Origin: Eretmocerus hayati | Lineage: Eukaryota; Arthropoda; Insecta; Hymenoptera; Aphelinidae | Assembly: GCA_029851415.1 (NCBI GenBank) | Contig: CM056743.1 | Span: forward strand, 123,968,305 to 124,032,304 | Direction of reading: 5' to 3' | Length of the DNA stretch: 64,000 bases | Shown here: positions 35,582 through 46,160 of the stretch, piece after piece | Layout: the number at the start of each line of letters is the position of its first letter | How positions within the stretch are numbered: position 1 is the first letter of the stretch | Translations under genes and position numbers: made by a program | The notes under the pieces: model-generated | The model's input: only the letters and a program-made list of their open reading frames with translations | What the model was told of the DNA's origin: nothing | Database searches by the model: none

Positions 35582-36419
35582 ATGAGCCAAGGCATTATGT
35601 GCTGTTGCAACTCGTAAAAGTGTGGTGTTGTATTTTTTGAGCGTGTGTGACGAGGATGATTTGATATCTTTTTTTCTAAGGAAATGTTGAGATTGGATTC
35701 TATGGTACAAGAACAATGGTAACCATTTTTTTTGATGAGATGAGAAAAATTACTCCATTTTTTCAAGTGATATTGGATTCATACACAATCCTGTAGATTA
35801 TCTGTACGTTATTGCAATGGAAATTAAGCTTTAATGACTCTACGGAATGAAAAGATCGATTGGAGATAATTGATGAGAATCGTATATGTTTTTGGGAATT
35901 CTTATGTTAGAGGGAGTGAGTAGACACAAGAGGGTGCAGTTCGGGACTTTCCCCGAATTACATGAATTTCTATTCAATTCCATGAGATTCATGAATTCAT
36001 AGAATATAATAACCAATCAGATTAATACTATACTAGAGAATATAACATGAGTAGCACAATTGTAGATCATATATTTATCTTAGCTGACTTTATTGTGACT
36101 TGGTGATTCACTGGAGCCTAATGCTTTATCCGATAAATTTTTCTCAAATGACATGAACAAAATTTTATTACTTCATAAGATTCCAACTTCAATCACGTTT
36201 TCGATTCGCTCTGAATCTAATTGTTCACTTGCGAAATCTCGATGAAAAATTCATTTAAAATGCGTTTGCGAATGAATTCAATATCATTTGACCAATGCAT
36301 CCGTGAGGGGAGAATTGAATTTGATGAATTAAGATGGTCTCTGATACGCGATCATTAAGAACAATCGTTACAGAATTAATATCAGGGAATTTCTTCGTTT
36401 TCATACTATTTTTTAGTAT

Positions 36420-36771
36420 TTACGTTGAGAGATTTGAATTTCCGAGAAGTCTTTGATTCAATGGAATAATTTTGATATTCTTCATCCTCGTTTCTTGTTT
36501 ATGATGTGAGATTGAGTTGAAACTGTGGAGTGTTTCATGTTTAGAGTAAAAATGTAACTCTTCATCACAGAGGTTGAAGGAGACATGATCAGATGAGACT
36601 GACACGTCGTTCTGGGCTCCCAGTGTCAGGGCCAGAGCGATGCTCAGATCAGACGAAATCCAGCAACATGTTTCAGAAGAGTGGTGTCAGTGTTGTGTTG
36701 TTTTTTTACAATAGCTGGGCAACAGGGAGTCACACTCTGTCGCACTCGGGAATGAGAAACCCAACTCCCAT
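36420..36771 (-). CDS. Array 1 copy 6 of the putative small gene
   Basis: Exon A 36771-36710, intron 36709-36643, exon B 36642-36420. This is the most diverged exon B (SKHETLHSF, KQETRMKNIKIIPLNQ) but it is still open to the same stop. Sequence right of about 36840 diverges sharply from the other units. Confidence 0.28.
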
Positions 36772-37000
36772 ATGAGCCAAGGCATTATGTGCTGTTGCAA
36801 CTCGTAAAAGTGTGGTGTGGTATTTTTTGAGTATGTGTGACGAGGATGATTCGTTATTTTTCCCCTGGGGAAAGCTTTGAATCGGATTCTATGCTGAGAG
36901 ATTGATGCGAGAATATTTGATTTCCAATAAAAACGAGGAAGTGACTTGAATTTCTTCAGTGATATTGAACTCATACGCATATTCGTAAATTAATTGTAGT

Positions 37001-37584
37001 TCGATTGGGAAAACGATTTGATCGATTCTAAAAATTCTGGAATGTATTGGAAATTCTTAATTTCTTGGGATCTATCTGGGAATTGTTAGACGATCTCAAT
37101 TCTCTTAATTTGTGATCAAACAAATGTAAAATTCGAGATTTTCAGAGTTGGAATCATCTTCAAAAATTTGATCTCTTGAATGAATAATGAAATTGAACAT
37201 GTTTTTTGATGTGAGATATAAGAAGATTCTATATCATCTAAATATATTGTTTGGAAAATCGTGGTTTGAATGTTGGAATACACTTTCCTCGATTTCGAAA
37301 TTTCAAGTTGTATCAGACGATTATACTGCTAAGCACTCACATATGATTTCTTGGAAGGTGTCTTCAATCTTACTTCAGTGGGTTCTTCTCGTTGATCTTC
37401 AAATCTGCCATCTTTTCTTCTGCTGTGATGCAAGTGATTTTGTTGTAGTTTTCCAGTGTTGTCTCATCAAAGTGACCTTGAATGATTTGTAATTGATGAT
37501 AGTTTTGATTTTTCCTCTGAACACCCCAAATTGATTCTAGTCTGTAGAACGAATTAGAATACATTATGAAATTTTCAAGATTCG
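37001..37584. other. Spacer between array 1 and array 2
   Basis: AT-rich sequence, in part a diverged array-1 spacer. A + strand frame at 37187-37492 and its minus-strand counterpart have no recognisable features. Confidence 0.45.
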
Positions 37585-38099
37585 AATAGAGGGAAATTTT
37601 GGGGAATTCTTGGAAAAATTCATGCAAAAAAAAAAATTTTTTATATTTTTGTCCTCCCGAAATCGCGCAAAAAATTTTTTTTTTCTCGTTTCTTTTTCAT
37701 CTCAATTTTTTTCAAATTGTTGAGAATTATGACAACGGAGTAATGTAAAATATCGCGTGACATTGTGGTTGTGTCAACCACATGGGAACATGCCGCAGAG
37801 TGGGAATTTTTGGAAAAATTCATGCAAGAAAGAAAATTTTTTATATTTTTGTCCTCCCGAAATCGCGTAAAAATTTTTCAAGTCCTAATTTTATATGTAC
37901 TCAACCACTCAGAGCTACGTAAAATTGTCAAAACATGTATCAAACATGTTCTCAAACCGTTGAAACTAAATAGAGTCCGATATTTTCGGTTTCCTAACAC
38001 AATTTTATGATACGTTCAAATTTGATGAGAAAGTCTCATAATAATCGAACATGTGTGATACTGAGTATTAAATCGAAGAATATTAAGGCTAACGTTAGC
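37585..38099. repeat. Array 2 lead-in: two 205-bp sub-blocks
   Basis: Two sub-blocks (TTCATGCAA at about 37619 and 37820) occur without a preceding E-box block. They are followed by the unit-end segment that normally leads into the next unit. Confidence 0.75.
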
Positions 38100-39260
38100 T
38101 AATTATATATAGTTATACTGAATTGATTACTCACGTGCTCTCGTGTTAACTTCTTTTCGAATAACATGATGGATGGATGATCGCAGTCCGTCTTTGCTTC
38201 TTTTGATGACCGGTTCGGGCAGGCGTGTGTTGATGCGACGGGAACAACAGGATGACTGCAAGCTGCATCGAGATCTTGTATCACTGAAGCTTCCCCACTT
38301 TTCTTCAATTGCTGAGAGGCTGCACGTGCGGAGTCGCAACTTCGAATGTGGCCCCCGCGAGCACGTGGGTTTGCTAACTTCATCCCTTCCATTGATTATC
38401 CCGTATATAACCCTTCTCACGCGCACGTCTGCTTGCACGGGGTATTCACCGAAGACTGGGGGATGGCGCCGAAGGGACTGCTATTGAGTGTCACCTTTTA
38501 TTTATCCAATTATTGCGTCGACTGATATTCTTCGGTATGTAGTTCTGTTCGCGGTAATGGGCCACGTGAGACTGCGAGCTGGTGGAGGAGTGTGTTTGAC
38601 TCAATGATTTGGTTCTTTTATTAGCATCTACACAGGACGTTTCTTTTTGTCGTGCAAGTTTTGACGCGGAGTGAACGCCAAAATGACATTTGGAAGACAC
38701 AAACTCACGTGACTATGTCTTTACGGGGATCATTTCATATGCCACAAAGTGGGAATTTTCTGGAAGTTTTGGGAAAAATTCATGCAAAGGAAAAAATCTT
38801 TTATATTTTTGTTTTCCCGAAATCGCGCAAAAAAATTTTTTTTTTCTCGTTTCTTTTTCATCTCAATTTTTTTCAAATTGTTGAAAATTATGACAACGGA
38901 ATAATGTAAAATATCGCGTGACATTGTGGTTGTGTCAACCACATGGGAACATGCCGCAGAGTGGAAATTTTGGGAAAAATTCATGCAAGAAAGAAAATTT
39001 TTTATATTTTTGTCCTCCCGAAATCGCGTAAAAATTTTCCAAGTCCTAATTTTATATGTACTCAACCACTCAGAGCTACGTGAAATTGTCAAAACATGTA
39101 TCAAACATGTTCTCAAACCGTTGAAACTAAATAGAGTCCGATATTTTCGGTTTCCTAACACATTTTTATGATACGTTCAAATTTGATGAGAAAGTCTCAT
39201 GATAATCGAACATGTGTGATACTGAGTATTTAATCGAAGGATGTTTAGGCTAACGTTTGC
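38100..39260. repeat. Array 2 unit 1
   Basis: CACGTG occurs at 38132, 38323, 38362, 38563 and 38706. TATATAA is at 38404-38410 on the + strand, with a 20-codon + strand ORF (MAPKGLLLSV start) at 38463-38525, 59 bp from TATA start to ATG. On the minus strand long frames are open across 38487-38099 in two registers, mainly because stops are rare in this CG-rich block. They end at a possible 5' splice site, CACGTGAGT. Two sub-blocks follow. Confidence 0.75.
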
Positions 39261-40980
39261 TAATTATTCCTAGATATACTGAATTGATTACTCACGTGCT
39301 CTCGTGTTAACTTCTTTTCGAATAACATGATGGATGAATGATCGCAGCCCGTCTCTGCTTCTTTTGATGACCGGTTCGGGCAGGCGTGTGTTGATGCGAC
39401 GGGAATAACAGGATGACTGCAAGCTGCATCGAGATCTTGTATCACTGACGCTTCCCCACTCTCCTTCGATTGCCGAGAGGCTGCACGTGCGGAGTCGCGG
39501 CAATAGTCGAACTTCGAATGTGGCTCTCGCGAGCACGTGGATTTTTTAACTTCACTTCTTCCATTGATTATCGCGTATATAACCCTTCTCACGCGTACGT
39601 CTGCTCGCGCGGGGTATTCACCGAAGACTGGGGGATGGCGCCGAAGGGATTACTATTGAGTGTCACCTTTTATTCATCCAATTATTGCGTCGACTGATAT
39701 TCTTCGGTATGTAGTTCTGTTTGCGGTAATGGGCCACGTGAGACTGCGAGCTGGTGGAGGAGTGTGTTTGACTTAGTGATTTGGTTCTTTTAGTAGCATC
39801 TACATAGGACGTTTCTTTTTGTCGTGAATGTTTTGACGCGGAGTGAACGCCAAAATGACATGTGGAAGACATAAACACACGTGATTACGTCTTTACGGGG
39901 ATTATTTTATATGTCACAAAGTGGGAATTTTCTGGGAGCTTTGGGAAAAATTCATGCAAAAATAGTATTTTACGCAACAAGTGCGAGAAGGTCAATTTCC
40001 GCACAAGTTGCCAAACGAACGTGAGAAGTTAATATTCACGCACACTTTGGAACTTCTCGCATAGCCAGAAGAACACATTTACGCACGCTCGCGAAGCGAG
40101 CGTGCGTAAATGTGTACTTCTGGGTGTGCGAGAGGTTTCGAAGTGTGCGTGAATGTTACTTCTCGCGCGAGTTGGCAACGTGTGCGGAAACTTCTCGCAC
40201 GTGTTGCGTATACTATTTTTTGCAACTGTGAGCGAAGTTGTAATTAAATGCACCACTGTCCGAGCAAGATTATCTTGAAAACGAAGTTTTCAGGAAAGGC
40301 CAAATTCAGAGGGATGACGTGACATCATATTTTGGAACTGTGCGTGAATGAAAATGCATTAGAGCGAGAAGTTACATTCACGCACACTTCACCAGTGCGT
40401 AAATGTAAAACTGTGCGAGAAGTTATTCACGCATTACTTCTCGCACTGTAAATAATGAAGAGAAGTCTCATTTTTTTACAACTCCGCGCACACAGTTGCA
40501 AAAAAAAAATTTTCCATATTTTTGTCCTACCAAAATCGCGCAAAAAATTTTTTTTTTTTTCTTCGTTTTGCATCTCAATTTTCTCAAGATGTGTAAAAAT
40601 CATGACAATGGAATAATGTGAGATATCGCGTGACTCAGTCGTTACGTCAACCACATGGGAATATGCCGCAGAGTGGGAAATTTTTGGGAATTTTTGGAAA
40701 AATTCATGCAAAAAAAAAAATTTTTTATATTTTTGTCCTCCCGAAATCGCGTAAAATTTTTTCAAATCTCAATTTTTTATGTACTCAACTGCCCACAATT
40801 ACGAAAAATCGTCGAAACATGTATTGAAAATGTTTTCAAACCGTTGAATTTGAATAGAGTCTGATCTTTTCGGTTCTATCACACAATTTTATGGTGCGTT
40901 CGAATTTGATGAGAAAGTCTCAAGATAATTGAACACGTATGATACGGAGTATTAAATCTAAGAATGTTTAGGCTAACGGT
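39261..40980. repeat. Array 2 unit 2, interrupted
   Basis: Five CACGTG sites lie between about 39292 and 39881. TATATAA is at 39576-39582 and the 20-codon ORF at 39635-39697. The first sub-block is split by a 534-bp insertion at 39963-40496. The second sub-block follows at about 40620. Confidence 0.75.
39963..40496. mobile_element. Fold-back insertion in array 2 with 8-bp duplication
   Basis: TGCAAAAA occurs on both sides (39955-39962 and 40497-40504), where other sub-blocks carry it once. This fits an 8-bp target duplication as made by hAT transposases, although the host site is an A-run. The left half is a hairpin (39967-40215) centred on GCTCGCGAAGCGAGC near 40096, with arms of about 120 bp. 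The right half has GTGCG-AGAAGTT motifs on both strands, related to the GTGCGCAAAG family elsewhere in the window. No ORF. Confidence 0.75.
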
Positions 40981-42170
40981 TGCTAATCATATATAGATAT
41001 ATTGAATTCATTACTCACGTGCTCTCGTAATGACTTCTTTCTGAATACCATTATGGATGGATGATCGCAGTCTGTCCTTGCTCCTCTTGATGACTGCTTC
41101 GGGCAGGCGTGTATTGATGCGACGGGAACAACAGGATGACTGCAAGCTGTAGCGAGATCTTGTATCACTGACGCTTCCCCATTTTTCTTCAATTGCTGAG
41201 AGGCTGCATCTTCCGCGGCGTACACGTGCGGAGTCGCGGCAAGAGTCGAACTTCGAATGTGACCCCGCGAGCACGTGGGTTTTCTAACTTCACTCCTTCC
41301 ATTGACTATCGCGTATATAGCCCTTCTCACGCGCACGTCTGCTTGCACGGGGTGTTCAGCGACGACTGAGGAATGGCGCCAGAGCGACTATCATTGAGTG
41401 CCACCTCATATTTCTCCAATCATTGCGTCGAATGATATTCTTTGGTATGCAGTTCCGTCCGCGGCAATGGGTCACGTGAGGCTGCGAGTTGGTGGAGGAG
41501 TGTGTTCGACTTAGTGATTTCGTTCTTTTATTAGCATCTACATATGACGTTTCTTTCGTCGTGCAAATTTTGACGCGGAGTGAACGCCGAAATGACATGT
41601 GGAAGACATAAACTCACGTGATTATATCTTTACGGGGATCATTCTATATGCCACAGAGTGGGAATTTTCTGGGAGTTTTGGGAAAAATTCATGCAAAAAA
41701 AAATTTTTTATATTTTTGTCCTACCAAAATCGCGCGAAAAATTTTTTTTTTCTTCATTTTGCATCTCAATTTTCTCAAAATGTTCAAAAATCATGACAAT
41801 GGGATAATGTGAGATATCGCGTGACTCAGTCGTTACGTCAACCGCATGGGAATATGCCGCAGAGTGGGAAATTTTTGGGAATTTTTGGAAAAATTCATGC
41901 AAAAAAAAAAATTCTTCATATTTTTGTCCTCCCGAATTCGCGTAAAATTTTTTCAAATCTTAATTTTTTATGTACTCAACTGCTCACAATTACGGAAAAT
42001 CGTCAAAACATGTATTGGATTTGTTTTCAAACCAATGAAACTGAATAGAGTCTGATATTTTCGGTTCTATCACACAATCTTATGGTGCGTTCAAATTTGA
42101 TGAGAAAGTCTCAAGATAATTGAACACGTATGATACGGAGTATTAAATCTAAGAATGTTTAGGCTAACGG
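40981..42170. repeat. Array 2 unit 3
   Basis: Five CACGTG sites are present. TATATAG is at 41314-41320 and the short ORF (MAPERLSLSA start) at 41373-41435, again 59 bp from the TATA start. Two sub-blocks follow. Unit 3 is most similar to unit 4. Confidence 0.75.
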
Positions 42171-43575
42171 TTGCTAATTATATAAAGATATATTGAGTTC
42201 ATTACTCACGTGCTCTCGTAATGACTTCTTTTTGAATACCATTATGGATGGATGATCGCAGTCTGTCCTTGCTCCTCTTGATGACTGCTTCGGGTAGGCG
42301 TGTATTGATGCGACGGGAACAACAGGATGACTGCAAGCTGTAGCGAGATCTTGTATCACTGACGCTTCCCCATTTTTCTTCAATTGCTGAGAGGCTGCAT
42401 CTTCGGCGGCGTACACGTGCGGAGTCGCGGCAAGAGTCGAACTTCGAATGTGGCCCCCGCGAGCACGTGGGTTTTCTAACTTTACTCCCTCCATTCACTA
42501 TCGCGTATATAGCCCTTCTCACGCGCACGTCTGCTTGCACGGGGTGTTCAGCGACGACTGATGAATGGCGCCAGAGCGACTAACATTGAGTGCCACCTCA
42601 TATTGCTCCAATCGTTGCGTCGAATGATATTCTTAGGTATGCAGTTCCGTCCGCGGCAATGGGTCACGTGAGGCTGCGAGTTGGTGGAGGAGTGTGTTCG
42701 ACTTAGTGATTTCGTTCTTTTATTAGCATCTACATAGGACATTTCTTTCGTCGTGCAAATTTTGACGCGGAGTGAACGCCAAAATGACATTTGGAAATAC
42801 TAAATTCACGTGACTATGTCTTTACGTGGATCATTTTATATGCCACAAAGTGGGAATTTTCTGGGAGTTTTGGGGAAAATTCATGCAAAGGAAAAAATTT
42901 TTTATATTCTTGTCCTCCCGAAATCGCGCGAAGAAATTTTTTTTTCCTCTCCTTTTCTTATCTCAATTCTTTCCAAATGTTCAGAAATTGTGACAACGGA
43001 ATAATGTAAGAAATCGCGTGACTCTGTGGTTACGTCAATTACATGGGAACATGCCGCACAGTGGGAATTTTCTGTAGATTTTTGGAAAAATTCATGCAAG
43101 GAAAAAATTTTTTATATTTTTGTCCTCCCGAAATTGCGCGAAAAAATTTTTTTTTCTTTTTCTTTTATTCAAATTTTTTCTAAATGTTCAAAAATTATGA
43201 CAACGGAATAATGTAAGATATCGCGTGACTCTGTGGTTACGTCAACCACATGGGAATATGCCGCAGAGTGGGAATTTTTAGGTAATTTTTGGAAAAATTC
43301 ATGCAAAAAAAAAATTTTTTATATTTTTGTCCTCCCGAAATCGCGTAAAATTTTTTTCAATTTTAATTTTTCATGTACTCAACTGCTCACAATTACGTGA
43401 AATCGTCAAGACATGTATCAAACATGTTTCCAAACCGTTGAAACTGAATAGAGTCGGATATTTTCGGTTTCTCCACACAATTTTATGACGCGTTCAAATT
43501 CGATGAGAATGTCTCAAGATAATCGAACATGTGTGATACTGAGTATCAAATCGAAGAATGTTTAGGCTAACGTTT
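42171..43575. repeat. Array 2 unit 4, with an extra sub-block
   Basis: Five CACGTG sites are present. TATATAG is at 42506-42512 and the short ORF (MAPERLTLSA start) at 42565-42627. Three sub-blocks follow (TTCATGCAA at about 42882, 43093 and 43293). Confidence 0.75.
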
Positions 43576-44965
43576 GCTAATTATATATAGATATACTGAA
43601 TTGATTACTCACGTGCTCTCGTGTTAACTTCTTTTCGAATAACATGATGTATGAATGATCGCAGTCCGTTTCTGCTTCTTTTGATGACAGGTTCGGGCAG
43701 GCGTGTGTTGATGCGACGGGAACAACAGGATGACTGCAAGCTGCATCGAGATCTTGTATCACTGACGCTTCCCCACTCTTCTTCGATTGCTGAGAGGCTG
43801 CACGTGCGGAGTCGCGGCAAGAGTCGAACTTTGAATGTGACCCCCGCGAGCACGTGGATTTTCTAACTTTACTTCTTCCATTGATTATCGCGTATATAAC
43901 CCTTCTCACGCGCACGTCTGCTTGCACGGGGTATTCACCGAAGACTGGGGGATGGCGCCGAAGGGACGGCTATTGAGTGTCACCTCATATTTTTCTAATT
44001 ATTGCGTCGGATGACATTCTTCGATATGCAGTTCTCTTCGCGGAAATGGGCCACGTGAGACTGCGAGCTGGTGGAGGAGTGTGTTTGACTTAGTGATTTG
44101 GTTCTTTTATTAGCATCTACATAGGACGTTTCTTTTCGTCGTGCAAGTTTTGACGCGGAGTGAACGCCAAAATAACATTTTTTTAGACACAAACTCACGT
44201 GACTATGTCTTTACGGGGATCATTTCATATGCCACAGAGTGGAAATTTTCTGGAAGTTTTGGGAAAAATTCATGCAAAGGAAAAATTTTTTTATATTTTT
44301 GTCTTCCCGAAATCGCGCAAAAAATTTTTCTTCCCTCTCCTTTTTTTATCTCAATTTTTTCCGAATGTTCAAAAATTATGACAACGGAATAATGTAAGAA
44401 ATTGCGTGACTCTGTGGTTACGTCAATTACATGGGAACATGCCGCACAGTGGGAATTTTCTGTAGATTTTTGGAAAAATTCATGCAAGGAAAAAATTTTT
44501 TATATTTTTGTCCTCCCGAAATTGCGCAAAAAAATTTTTTTTTCTTTTTTTTTTATTCAAATTTTTTCTAAATGTTCAAAAATTATGACAACGGAATAAT
44601 GTAAGATATTGCGTGACTCTGTGGTTACGTCAACCACATGGAAATATGCCGCAGAGTGGGAATTTTTAGGTAATTTTTGGAAAAATTCATGCAAAAAAAA
44701 AATTTTTTATATTTTTGTCCTCCCGAAATCGCGTAAAATTTTTTTCAATTTTAATTTTTCATGTACTCAACTGCTCACAATTACGTGAAATCGTCAAGAC
44801 ATGTATCAAACATGTTTCCAAACCGTTGAAACTGAATAGAGTCGGATATTTTCGGTTTCTCCACACAATTTTATGACGCGTTCAAATTTGATGAGAAAGT
44901 CTCAAGATGATTGAACACGTGTCATACTGAGTATTAAATCTAAGAATGTTTAGGCTAACGTTTGC
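43576..44965. repeat. Array 2 unit 5, with an extra sub-block
   Basis: Five CACGTG sites are present. TATATAA is at 43893-43899 and the short ORF (MAPKGRLLSV start) at 43952-44014. Three sub-blocks follow. The last two are nearly identical to those of unit 4, which suggests recent exchange between units. Confidence 0.75.
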
Positions 44966-46160
44966 TAATTATATATAAATATATTGAATTTATTACCCAC
45001 GTGCTCTCGCGTTAACTTCTTTTCGAATAACATGATGTATGAATGATCGCAGTCCGTCTCTGCTCCTCTTCATGACTGGTTCGGGCAGGCGTGTGTTGAT
45101 GCGACGGGAACAACGGGATGACTGCAAGCTGCATCGAGATCTTGTATCACTGACGCTTCCCCACCCTCCTTCGATTGCTGAGAGGCTGCATCTTCCGCGG
45201 CGTGCACGTGTGGAGTCGCGGCGAAAGTCGAACTTTGAATGTGGCCCCCGCGAGCACGTAGGTTTTCTAACTTCACTCCTTCCATTGATTATCGCGTATA
45301 TAACCCTTCTCACGCGCACGTCTGCTTGCACGGGGTATTCACCGAAGACTGGGGGATGGCTCCGAAGGGACTACTATTGAGTGTCACCTCATATTTTTCT
45401 AATCATTGCGTCGAATGATATTCTTCGGTATGTAGTTCTGTTCGCGGAAATGGGCCACGTGAGACTGCGAGCTGGTGGAGGAGTGTGTTTGACTTAGTGA
45501 TTTGGTTCTTTTATCAGCATTTACATAGGACGTTTCTTTTCGTCGTGCAAATTTTGACGCGGAGTGAACGTCAAAATGACATTTGGAAGACACAAACTCA
45601 CGTAACTATGTCTTTACGGGGATCATTTCATATGTCACAAAGTGGGAATTTTTTGGGAGTTTTGGGAAGAATTGTTGCAGGGAAAAGAATTTTTTATATT
45701 TTTGTCCTCCCAAAATCGCGCGAAAAATTTCTTATTTCGTATTTTTTTATCTCAATTTTTTTCAAATTATTAAAAATTATGACAACGGAATAATGTAAGA
45801 AATCGCGGGACTCTGTGGTTACGTTAGTTACATGGGAATATGCCGCGGAGTGGGAATTTTTTGTGAATTTTTGGAAAAATTCATGCATAAAAAGAAATTC
45901 CTTATATTTTTGTCCTCCCGAAATCGCGTAAAAATTTTTTCAATTTTAATCTTTCATGTACTCAACTGCTCACAATTACGTGAAATCGTCAAAACATGTA
46001 TCAAACATGTTTCCAAACCGTTGAAACTGAATAGAGTCCGATATTTTCGGTTTCTTCACACAATTTTATGACGCGTTTAAATTTGATGAGAAAGTCTCAA
46101 GATGATCGAACACGTGTCATACTGAGTAGTAAATCTAAGAATGTTTAGGCTAATGTTTGC
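44966..46160. repeat. Array 2 unit 6, E-boxes decaying
   Basis: Three CACGTG sites remain. Two others have become CACGTA. TATATAA is at 45297-45303 and the short ORF (MAPKGLLLSV start) at 45356-45418. Two sub-blocks follow. Confidence 0.75.

Larger units (their letters stand above)
30635..37000. repeat. Array 1: six tandem units of about 1.19 kb
   Basis: A core of about 390 bp recurs at 30650, 31680, 32870, 34057, 35245 and 36435. Spacing is 1030 bp for the first step and then 1189, 1189, 1187 and 1190 bp. Within the inner 240 bp the six copies differ at only a handful of positions (for example GAGGAAATCC/GAGGAGATCC/GACGAAATCC and GGGAGTCAC/GGGAGCCAC). Spacers of copies 2 to 4 are also very alike, but spacers next to copies 1 and 6 are strongly diverged. 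Spacers carry a hairpin, GTTCGGGACTTTCCCCGAAC followed by a T-rich run, at 32374, 33563 and about 34752 and 35939. The core is GC-richer than its spacers. Confidence 0.9.

Noticed and set aside
30808..36775. Six + strand open frames of 60 codons (MRLTRRSGLPVSG type) in array 1, one per core
   Set aside because: They are conserved only because the whole core is conserved. They have no domain, no splice context and no start context, and the minus-strand reading explains the hydrophobic segment better. I cannot exclude them, but did not annotate them as genes.
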